This document shows positions 23,976-33,900 of a stretch of 64,000 nucleotides of DNA, in pieces (position 1 is the first letter of the stretch; the number at the start of each line of letters is the position of its first letter). Where the stretch lies: positions 6,674,646 through 6,738,645 of the forward strand of contig OZ007514.1 in NCBI GenBank assembly GCA_963931865.1, given 5' to 3'. Under the pieces are notes generated by a model that was given only the letters and a program-made list of their open reading frames with translations, did not search any database and was not told where the DNA came from. The position numbers and the translations under genes are program-made. This DNA comes from Axinella damicornis (Eukaryota > Porifera > Demospongiae > Axinellida > Axinellidae).

Positions 23976-24300
23976 CCAATCATGGCAAGCTCACGAAGAT
24001 GCTGTGTGTCTGCACAAGAGCGTTGCACGATGCCACCATATCTACAAGGGAGTACATGTATGGTCCCCTACTGTATGTTGGTGGTGAGATTCTTCAACTT
24101 ACACGCGAGGACAGAAACGATGGCCGCGTCCATTTTGCCACAGTGTGTGCCTTGCAAACGGAGAGGTGGTAGTAGGCTACATTCCTTGAAAAGTTAGGTG
24201 TTTGCTATCCAGAGCAGCTTTGAGAGTGCCTGGTGCTTCTGCATGATCCGTCATAGTGTCTTGCTAACTAGCGAACACAATTAAAATGACACGTCAGTAT
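23976..24300 (+). pseudogene. HIRAN-like domain relic (unit A)
   Basis: Read across two frame changes, the plus strand gives CHHIYKG...VWSPTV, then GEILQLTRED...GRVHFATV, then NGEVVVGYIP. This order resembles the HIRAN-type domain found in many invertebrate hypothetical proteins. Frameshifts after WSPTV and VHFATVCA, plus a stop after GYIP, show decay. The assignment rests on motif memory only. Confidence 0.4.
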
Positions 24301-24539
24301 TTTTAAGGCGTATATATGCACTAATTAATTAGGACAGGAGGGAAGTATGAGTGCACCTCACTGCACTCACGAAAGCTCAACACACACACACATCACCTCA
24401 TGAATACCACACTCATATACTTACCAGTTCATGAAGTGAAACTGAATGACCCCAGTTTCCTGTTTTCGTACCAGATTTAGTTGTCTCTTTCCTTTTGAAC
24501 TGGTCACTCATATCCACATGTTTGCCATCAGAAATCCAT

Positions 24540-24815
24540 TCTACACAGGTGGGAATTCCACTGTACCGGACAGGTGGGACTGACCGTGGGAATCCCACAT
24601 ACCACCTGACCCCACCATATCCCACTTGTCCGCCCTATCCCACTGTACCATGTACATGTAGGACAGGTGGGGGAATCCCCTGTACCACCTGACCCCATCA
24701 TATCCCACCTGTCTGTCCTACTATCCCACTGTACCATGTAGGACGGGTGCGACTGTCCATGAGATTCCCATATCCCCGCCATACCCACCTGTCCATCCTA
24801 TCCCACTGTACTATG
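24540..24815. repeat. VNTR on CCCACCATATCCCACCTGTC (unit A)
   Basis: Repeats of about 60-65 bp containing ACCACCTGACCCCACCATAT, CCCACTGTACCATGTAGGAC and AGGTGGGGGAATCCCCTGTA. Copy number differs from unit B. Confidence 0.9.
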
Positions 24816-24823
24816 TACCAAGA

Positions 24824-26012
24824 GCGCATGATGACATCATTATTTATCACGGCAGAGGAGGAAGAGCGTGTGACTTCGTATTCTCCTGTGGTGAAAGCAG
24901 AATCTTTTGTGTGTACTAATAATAGCACATCCGGTCAAGAGAACCTCAGAAGACAAGCTCCCATCGTAGCTAAACACCATACGCACTGGCAGAACTGGGC
25001 CAATACCCCCACCCCCTTCAACTTTGAAGTACTTCGTGGAGCAAACAATCATCCACCGTTTCTCCCTATCTTTGAACTTCACTTCCAATCTCACTCAACC
25101 TCTCCGACTTTCAGACTCGGGTAGCAATGCAGAACGAATCGCTTTGTGTCGATAAACTTTCCGAGAATGCAGACATCGCAAGATGAGCTTTGAGCACTTC
25201 CATTTACAGCTAGCTAGCAACTTTACTGCAAGTACAATAATACAGTGGCGTGATATCCGCAAGGAAGCTGTGTTGAGCTTAGCCTCGGTCCCAGGCTCTC
25301 TCCTCTAAAAACGGGGGGAGGAGAGAGCCTGGTAACATTCACTAGAAAAGCTGTCGACTTCCGGCGCGTCATCAGCCATGTGATAAACGAAGGACACTCC
25401 TACTTTTGTGGTAAATGTCGCGTGAGTGACAAATCAGTCACGCGCTATTGAAAATATCGCTCTTTGTTTTCAAGGCATCCCCAGCTTCACACAAGTCCGA
25501 GACAATTCTACAGCTAACCAGGAGAGCTCACCTTGTGAACCGTCGATCCTGTAAGCGGCGACAAACAACGAACGAGCTGGTCCGGTAAACAACCCGCAGT
25601 GAACAGCGAGATCAGACCAGTGGCCCTCTCGCACACCCTATCAACTGCCTTTCGCCAATCATTGAGAGGTACTCTGTCCCGGAGCGTTCAGTTCTGAGTC
25701 TACAAAATTATTATTCGTGCATTAGCACGGCAGTGAAGGTAGACGCCTACAAAATGTTCACGTGTTCACGTGGTTTTGTTCTGCAATCTGATTGGGTCCG
25801 CCAGATCCAGGCACCGGAAGTCGACAGCTTTTTACGCGAATGTTACCAGGCTCTCTCCTCCGCCCGTTTTTAGAGGAGAGAGCCTGGGACCGAGGCTATG
25901 TTGAGCTCACGTGTTCTAGTTTTAGTACGTGCCAGAGATTCAGCCTGTTTCAAACACTCTTCCTCCTCCGCCGTGAAAAACAATGATGTCATCATGCACT
26001 CTTGACGTACAT
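24824..26012. mobile_element. GATGACATCAT terminal-inverted-repeat element (unit A)
   Basis: Ends AGAGCGCATGATGACATCAT and ATGATGTCATCATGCACTCT, with extended complementarity through CACGGCGGAGGAGGAAGAG. A plus frame inside the left part (AEEEERVTSYSPVVKAES...) stays open in both units (unit B 33497-33823), but no family is recognised. In unit A a 619-bp foldback element is nested inside (25280-25898). Confidence 0.7.
25280..25898. mobile_element. TAGCCTCGG foldback element, 619 bp, unit A only
   Basis: TAGCCTCGGTCCCAGGC...GCCTGGGACCGAGGCTA, subterminal arms TCTCTCCTCTAAAAACGGG and CCCGTTTTTAGAGGAGAGA. Flanked by TGTTGAGCT twice (25271-25279, 25899-25907). Unit B keeps the uninterrupted site GTGTTGAGCTCACG (about 33913). 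Non-autonomous: no transposase frame. Confidence 0.97.
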
Positions 26013-26403
26013 GTACATAGGACAGGTATGATACATAATTCTGCCAGCCTACCCTAGCCACCAGGAAGACATACGTTCGTACTGTGAACAAGTATTGAAG
26101 GAAACATGCACTTTTCAAGTACATCAATACCATGTATATACGTACGTATGCAATCGAACCCAATCATAATACGTGTAGTTCCTCGTTCCGAAGTGTTCAG
26201 CTAGCATGGCTTCAGGCACTTGGGAGTGGGGTCACTGTCCTGTTCCTGGTCTGTACGCTTGCTGGGACACATCACTGGTGTTTTCCTAGGACTTCGTCAG
26301 GGAGGATCCCGCCTTGGTCCCACTTACATCCTCTTCCCTTTAGCAGCCTGAAATACACTGTTAAAATAACCATTTAACAAAATGAAGATAGATTAAAAAG
26401 GTA

Positions 26404-26990
26404 TTTGGGCTTAGATTTCATCATTGTCTTGGCTTCATACATGTACATAATCCAATAGTGACATGTTGTGCTTGTCAGCCAGCACTTTGCGAATTTGGAC
26501 TTGTTTTCCGAGTCGTTAGGGATATCTGCTTTCAGGAACTCCCATTGCAAGATAACAAACCTTGATTGATCGTTTGGATTTCTTCACAGCCAGTTTTCCC
26601 GTTCCGTCTTCTTCCAGCCTCCTCATCGCATCCAGTGCACCGTCGTGTCCACCTCTGGCACGAAACTTCTTTTTCTTGTTTACCTGCATGAAACCTCCAG
26701 TCTCTTTCCAGGAAGGCTGAGCACAAATGCTCGTTTGATTGCTGCACAATTCGCGCTTTGAGCAATGATTTCTGGGAGTGGTTCATCACTCTCCAAGTGA
26801 AATAGCACTGCATGCTGGAGAAGATCAACCAAGATCCCAATAGTGGGATAGGTCAGGAGAGATTGTGTTGCACCAAAATCAGCTGCTCGGTTGTCAAGCA
26901 GGATGTCTAGTAGCAGTGCATCACTAATGCCAGCCTCTTTGGCACGGCCATATGGACTAAGTAAAGCCATTCAATCTGCCAAACGTAAGA
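26404..26990 (-). pseudogene. Rearranged copy of an unrecognised minus-strand gene (unit A, segment 1)
   Basis: Encodes SPYGRAKEAGISDALLLDIL, then HLESDEPLPEIIAQSA fused directly to AFVLSLPGKRLEV, then (frame change) ARGGHDGALDAMRRLEEDG and CYLAMGVPESRYP. Compared with the unit B copy it lacks the segment AIEAAIDFVEVCC...TWEAG and the intron after it. That segment reappears 0.4 kb upstream (27120-27284). It is therefore an internally rearranged, broken copy. Confidence 0.8.
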
Positions 26991-27119
26991 AACATATCAC
27001 ATTGCAAATTCAGTGGATTATACAAGTCATATATAGTTAGTGGATTCAGCTCTCGGCCTGCATTGCATAAGTACCTACAAAGTAGTACATGCAGTGGAAT
27101 TCCATCTACGTAGCTGGTA

Positions 27120-27284
27120 AATTACCTGCTTCCCAAGTTTCCAGTTCATCGTTGATCCTGCCACGTCCAGCGATGAAGGCAGACTGAGTTTGTTAGCAGC
27201 ACACTTCGACAAAGTCAATGGCAGCCTCAATCGCACTTTGAGCAATGATTTCTGGGAGTGGTTCATCACTCTCCAAGTGAAATA
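27120..27284 (-). pseudogene. Displaced exon piece of the same gene, joined to HECT sequence
   Basis: Encodes ESDEPLPEIIAQSAIEAAID...ELETWEAG style sequence followed by the same intron as unit B. At about 27284 it is fused to the HECT exon through a short shared AAATAG, so the reading frame ends two codons after the junction. Confidence 0.75.
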
Positions 27285-28296
27285 GGATCATCAAGGTTGA
27301 TCTCCCCAGTATCTACAAACAATGGCAGATACAGGTCCGGGAAATCCTGAATAGCTCTCAGGACCATGCAGCTCTTAAGACCATCAGCAATCTGTTCCAG
27401 CAGTGGCTTCACCCGGTAGATAGCCTCACACGTCATGATGTTATGGGAAACAGACTGCTTCGTTGACATCTTATAAAGAAAGGAAAGACTGGCTAACAGA
27501 TTGTTTCCAGAAGGCAAATTTGTGAACTAGTATCATAGGTAACTTATGACACATACAACAATTTGGGTTTGTGAAGTACCCTAATTTTGATGATGATAAA
27601 CTTTGTGCTTTCTAATTAAAGCACATCAGCCTGGTGCTGTAGATGCACAACTTACAGACACACTAGTTGTGATACCACACTGCTGCAGTAGATCAATAGT
27701 CGTATCAGCGAGTGTAACTTGCTGCAGTTCCTCAGTCGTGTGGGCTTGATTGAGCTTAATTGAGAGAGGATGCAATAATAATTGGTGTGTGGAGAAATAT
27801 GGCAAACATAGTAGCATTTTTCAGGCAATCTTAAACAAACAATGATGTGCACTTTTGGTTTGATGTATTATCACCTAATTTCTGATTACACTCACCTGTG
27901 TAACAACATGGGCTACATCTGCTCCCACATCCGAAAGCTCAATGAACTGGAGAGCTTGGTCCTCGCCTGCAGCAATGTACCAGAAGCATGCTCGGGAGAG
28001 ATAGGGAAACCCAACCCCATCTTGTGCAACAGCATGGACAATCATGCGTCCCAGAGCCTTGAACAGACCGGGTGAACGAGACTCAGCCGTATACCTTGGC
28101 CTAATGCTATGGGGTTGCCCATCAAAGAGCTTCGAGTGTCTGTTTTCAGCAAACTGCTGGAAGACATCAGTGAAAACCTGCCGACGAACCCCTCCAGTAT
28201 CAATGGCAGGCTGATGACTGAGGACAATACGCATCGGATTGTCCAGACTATCTCCATGGGACTTGTAAAAAGCCACTGTATCTGCCCACATGTCAT
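27285..28296 (-). pseudogene. HECT-domain E3 ubiquitin-ligase fragment
   Basis: Three exons with matching phases: 28296-27896, 27754-27656 and 27469 to about 27285. They encode MRIVLSHQPAIDTGGVRRQ, FTDVFQQFAENRHSKLFDG, ALGRMIVHAVAQDGVGFPYL and LEQIADGLKSCMVLRAIQDF. This is the start and middle of a HECT N-lobe (AxDxGG-R and lG+xxxHA signatures). The C-lobe with the catalytic cysteine is missing, because the third exon runs into a rearrangement junction. Upstream exons are cut off by the unit B boundary near 28320. It cannot make a functional ligase as it stands, although the remaining frame is clean, suggesting recent loss. Confidence 0.8.
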
Positions 28297-28488
28297 CTGT
28301 ATCTACGTGGAGCTTTGTTGCAGGCTTCCCTCTGTCCCTCTGTCCCTCTGTCCCACTCTACTTCCATCCCTCCCTCTCTACTTCTGTTCCTCCCCTATCT
28401 CCCTCCAACCTTGTCTCCTCTCCCTGTGTCCCTCTATCTCTATCTCCCTCCCTCCTGCCATGTTACCCTCTGTCGCTTCTCCCTCCAG

Positions 28489-30371
28489 GGTGGACCACTG
28501 GGACTTTGAGAAGGAGCGTATACTGGTGCTGAGTGACAACAATATCTTCTCAGTGAAATACAATTTCATCCATAGCGCCGTGGAGGAGCTAAAGTACATT
28601 CCACTTGCCCACATCACTGATCTGATCTATGGAGACTTCAAGTACACCTCATCTTATGTATTGTAAGCAGAGATTTGATATAGTGACAGTGCATCTTATG
28701 TGTGGCGTGCATAGTTGGGGTAGCCTCGTTCCCAGGCCTTCTCACCCCAGCGTTTGTCACTTGCAGTACTGCAAGCGACAAACGCTGAGGTGAGAAGGCT
28801 GGGAAACGAGGCTATGGTTGGGGTAAGCCTGGACAAGCCCATCATGGGAACACTCTGACAGTGTTAATTGGTCTTGGGGTGCATCCTCAACCAATAGGGA
28901 ACTTGCATGATTACACCACGAGTGGATGGACACACCCACTTATGGTATCACGTACCATGCTGCTCCATTGAAAATGTATTTGGAATGGCTACCAAGGTGA
29001 GCGTTTGCAAGTACTGCGCCCGCGTGCTAGTGTGTAGCAGAAAATGATTCGAGACATTGGCTGTCCAGAAGTTTAGCTACAAAATGAATCCTTCCACGTG
29101 TGATCGGAGAAGCGGTTGTTGAGCAGTGGCGTCTAAAGCAAGTATGGAAGGATGAAACCCGAAGCGTAGCATTGGACTCACGGCCTGTCTTCTTCAGAAC
29201 TCACAACATTACTATGCAGCAGCTCCTTGTTTCATCTTAGTAGTATCCCGCTTACCGCGGCACTTTCACCAGTAGTTTTAGCCCCCTGCACTTCAGCCAA
29301 CGCTGAGTTCCACTTCGTATGGCCTACTAAGGTCATAGCCACTTCAGTAAAGCTCCGAGGAATGTCTTTCTCACTAACCTGGACGGCACCACGGTCTGTG
29401 CCACTCGCTTTGGACGCCATTGCTCAACAACCGCTTCTCTGTTCACACGAGGAAGGGTTCATTTTGTAGATGAACTTCTGGACAGTCAATATCTCGAATC
29501 ATTTGTGCTACACACTAGCACGCGGTCGCAGTGCTTATAAACGCTCACCTTGGTTTCCATTCCAAATACATTTTCAATGGAGCAGAATGGCACATGATAC
29601 CGTAAGTAGGCGTAACCACCCACTCGTGACGTAATCATGCAAGTCCCCTATTAACACTGCCCTCCATTCCCAGGGTGTCAAATAGGAACACTGGTTACCT
29701 AGCCTCATTCCCACGCCATTCCCACCTCTAGTCTTTGATCGCTTGCAGTGTGTAATACAGAGGGGGAGATTTGGTCATGTCCGGTGACGTCAGGTAGACA
29801 GCTGGTAAACACATGGGGGGCAGCACCTGACAAAGTATGTCAAAGGCCTTTCTCTAATGTCAGTCCAAGGGCTAGAGACCAGAGGGATGAGAATGCAATT
29901 AATGCACAAATTCCCCTCATCTCACATGAGTTTTGTAAACTAGGATGTGTGTAAGCAGACCATTTACTGTCTAATCACTTTCCATGCAGCAATCGAACTG
30001 GCAAAGGCCTGAAGGTCTTCTGGGGTAAGGAAGAGACGGTGGGCTTTGTTGCTCGATGGAACCCCTTTGCCTCTCGAATTCCCTACACCATATTTACCTC
30101 TCATGTCCTGATCCGTAAGGGTAGGACTGACGACCCTCGGCTGAAGATTGAGAACGTCATCCCAGAAGTCGAGCGAGCTGTCGAGGACTTGAGAAGGGCC
30201 CATGCCAGTCAGCAGCAAGAAGGGGAAGCTTCTGTCAGTCCCGCAGAATTCAGAGTGAAACAGGAAGATATTGTCTTTACTACGTACTTTGGACTGAGCG
30301 CACTTGTTCACAATCAAAGTAACCTGGGGTTCTTCAAGCGAAGGGGAGCAGTGGACTGGTATCATGCTTAG
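28489..30371 (+). CDS. Duplicated terminal exons (3 and 4) of the TPRG1-like gene
   Basis: Exon 3B 28489-28662 (174 nt, same as the original) and exon 4B 29990-30371. Splice sites and frame are intact and substitutions are few. In 4B the original TAG stop is TAT, adding Tyr-His-Ala before the next stop. There are no copies of exons 1-2 nearby. They may be alternative 3' exons reached from exon 2 (18173) across about 10 kb, or a recent non-functional duplicate. Confidence 0.75.
28721..28814. mobile_element. TAGCCTCG foldback element (unit B)
   Basis: Same insertion as 20208-20301, flanked by TAGTTGGGG/TGGTTGGGG. Confidence 0.92.
28846..29690. mobile_element. Inverted-repeat element, ~0.8 kb (unit B)
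   Basis: Counterpart of 20428-21250. Its central minus frame (29232-29420) is open: MASKASGTDRGAVQVSEKD...GESAAVSGILLR. Function unknown, and the frame could be incidental. Confidence 0.72.
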
Positions 30372-30902
30372 ACATACTCTGTCATTTTGTGCAATGCTAC
30401 TGAATTGTGTAATTATGTGCACACTTTTCACTTTTTAGGCTAATTCTTCTGTAATTCTGCTTACCCCTCGCTCGTCAAGACGACTTTGCCCACAAGACTA
30501 CCCCATCCCTGTTCAATTTTATAGTGATAATTATTGGTGTTGTAAAATATTTCAACTGCAACCTGCATCGACAGCAAATGCTAGTCATTCCTCTGTGGGA
30601 CTAACTTGCTTGCATGCATGGGACACCATCGATTTATATAGCTGTGGGTACTACTATTTTGAGTACTGCAAATTCCAGGGACAGCTGAGCTACAGAAGTT
30701 CCCCCCGTGCATGTATGGGCGGCGAGCGCTGCATGGGTGTTCTATTTAAAGGAAACGAAGTAAATTGAAATCCAGAGCAAGACTTAGACTGGGCTTTAAT
30801 TAGGCAACTTAGTTTCGGAACGAGACCGGCCTTCGACTGGTTTCGAGACTAGAAGCATTTGCTAGCTCAGCTATACATATTGTAGTGCGGATCCTAGAGG
30901 CA

Positions 30903-33900
30903 ATGGCGTTGCAGGTGTCGTACAGATACAAGACTCAGGTGACGGAGGAGTCCCAGAGGAGATTAGAGGGCATTAAAGTGAAGAGAAAGTTCCCTGCAAA
31001 GATACCAGTGAGTAATGTTGTAGTTGCCTGTACTGTGTTGTATATCTCTGTGGTCTCGTGGGGGGAGGAGCATCTGACAAATTGTGTCACCATGAATTGA
31101 AGTCCAATTGCCCACTATAGACATGGATATAAGACGTATATCTATGGTTACTCACTCTTGACAGTGGGAAACACAGAACAACAAGGGGGGGTCACTCCCA
31201 TAGACTCTATAGTCACAGCTGCGACCGCAGTCGGTCAATGGTCAACGGTCAAAGCGGCTCAAAAGTACAGTCAAAAACGTGCACCGCCCTATTTATGGCG
31301 ACGTGCAGGCAAGTATTACAAGCTGATCGGTCAAAGGTCAACGGACGAAAATCGGCGTGGTCAACGGTCAAAACTCCAAAAACAGCGGTCAAAGCTTTGA
31401 CCCGCAGTCGCAGCTGTGACAATAGTGTCTATGGGAGTGACCCCCCCTTGAACAATTAACTAGTTCTCACTGCAGTTTCTAATCGCAGCAAACTGAACAT
31501 GTATACGCACTAGGCAGAGCTTGAGGGGCCCAGCATGTAGCCTTGGTACCAGGCTTGGATCTCTCCTCAAACTACAAGGGAGGAGAGAGCCTGGTGACTT
31601 CACTGTCGACTTCTGGCACGGCAATGCCAATCAGATTGCTCTACGAAAGCATGCGAACACATGGTTAGTTTGTAGGCATTTGCCTTCGCTGCCATGTTAA
31701 CACGCAAACTGTAGGCTCAGAACTCTAAGCCAGAATGTCAGTTAGCTGACAGGTGTTTAAGGAGGCCACTGGTCTGAGCTTGCTGTTCACTGCAGTTGGT
31801 TTTCAGAACCAGCTGCATATGGGATCAACGGTTCACAAGCTGTCTGAATTTGCTTGTAAAGTGTCTCGGATCTCGAGAAAGCTGGGATCCGGATTTTACA
31901 AAATCAGTTGGGCCGGAGCTCGTGTATGGCTGACACTCACCCCCCGAGTTCCAGCAACAAGGGTACGTGCCAGCATGCTCAATCTGGTGACATACAGTTT
32001 GTGGAAATTAGACACTGCAGTGTGAACTTTCTAATAGTCTCATAATGCGAATCTCATTCTGTTTCTGTTCTGCTATGCCGCTGCTTTCCCTATCGGCATG
32101 CAGAAGGAGCGTCTGGAATTTCGCTAGAGCCAATTAAAGGCACGTTGGTTGGGTGCACATGAATACAATCAATGTGGGGTTAATTCCTCATGGATACCTG
32201 TATGTCCCCATCTGGATTAGGAAAACTGCCGTACATAATAATTTATCCGTAGCCTCATTCCCAGGCCTTCTACACCTCCAGGTTTTGATCACTTGTACCG
32301 GCCGTTTTTGCATAGTGCAAGCGATTGAAAACTAGAGGTATAGAAGGCCTGGGAACGAGGCTAAATTAACCTTGGTGGTGGAAGTTTTTGTCTTCCCATT
32401 GGCTGCCATTGCTCACATTGGTTGTCATATACCGTAGAGACTGGTTAATAGGCGCATGCAGCAGCAAGAAAGTATGCACTTGTTATGAGTATGTGCAGCG
32501 CTTATTTACTAGTGGCAACGGATCCCGATCATGGCAAGCTGACGAAGATGCTGTGTGTCTGCACAAGAGCGTTGTGCGATGTCACCATATCTACAAGGGA
32601 GTATGGTCCCCTACTGCATGTCGGTGGTGAGATTCTTCAACTTACACGCGAGGACAGAAACGATGGTCGCGTCCATTTTGCCACAGTGTGTGCCTTGCGA
32701 ACGGAGAGGTGGTAGTAATTGCTACGTCCCTTGATAGTTGTCATGTAAGTGTTCGCTATCCAGAGTAGCTTTGAGAGTGCCAGGTGCTTCTGCACGATCC
32801 GTCGTAGTGTCTCGCGAACACAATTAAATCTACACGTCAGCATTTTTAAGGCTTCTGCAATAGGACAGGAGGGAATCATGTGCACCACACTGCACTAACG
32901 AAAGCTCAACACACACACACATCACATCATGAATACCACACTTACATATCTCACAAATACTTACCAGTTCATGAAGTGAAACTGAATGACCCCAGTTTCC
33001 TGTTTTCGTACCAGGATTAGTTGTCTCTTTCCTATTAGAAACACTCATGTCCAAGTTTGCCATCAGAATCTATCCTATGTATGTGGGAATCCCACGTACC
33101 ACCTGACCCCACCATATCCCACTTGTCTGCCCTATCCCACTGTACCATGTAGGACAGGTGGGGAAATCCCCTGTACCACCTGACCCCACCATATCCCACC
33201 TGTCTGTCCTATCCCACTGTACCATGTAGGACAGGTGGGACGGTCGATGGGAATCCCCTGTACCACCTGGGTCCACCATATCCCACTTGTCCGCCCTATC
33301 CCACTGTACTGTGTAGGACAGGTGGGGGAATCCCCCCACCATATCCCACCTGTCTTTTGTATCCCACTGTACCACGTAGGACAGATGGGACTGTCCATGG
33401 GATTCCCATATCCCACCTATGCCCGCCATACCCACCTTACCATCCTATCCCACGTACCATGTACCAAGAGCGCATGATGACATCATTGTTTTTTTCATGG
33501 CGGAGGAGGAAGAGCGTCTGACTTTGTATTCTCCTGTGGTGAAAGCAGAATTTTTCGTGTGTACTAATAATAGCACATCCGGTCGAGAGAACCTCAAAAG
33601 ACAAGCTCCCGTCGTGGCTAAACACCATATGCGCTGGCAGAACTGGGCCAATACCCCCACCCCCTTCAACTTTGAAGTACTTCGTGGAGCAAACAATCCT
33701 CCACCGTTTCTCCCCATCTTCACTTCCGATCTCGACCTCTTCGACTTTCAGACTCGGGTAGCAATGCAGAATGAATCGCTTTGTGTCAATAAGCTTTCCG
33801 AGAACGCAGACTTCACAAGATGAGCTTTGAGCCCTTCCATTTACAGCTAGCTAGCAACTTTACTGCAAGTACAATAATACAGTGGCGTGATATCGATCCG

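Larger units (their letters stand above)
19900..28320. repeat. Segmental duplication, unit A
   Basis: Co-linear with unit B (28326-35400) at very high identity through: TPRG1-like exons 3-4, the 0.8-kb inverted-repeat element, Atg8-like exon 1, the HIRAN-like relic, the CCCACCATATCCC VNTR, the GATGACATCAT inverted-repeat element and the minus-strand gene. Unit A additionally ends with HECT exons not found in unit B. The A/B junction is near 28320, where HECT intron sequence meets pyrimidine minisatellite. Unit-specific insertions are listed separately. Confidence 0.93.

Noticed and set aside
24413..24788. Trp/Gly/Tyr-rich minus frames
   Set aside because: Translation of the CCCACCATATCCC VNTR.
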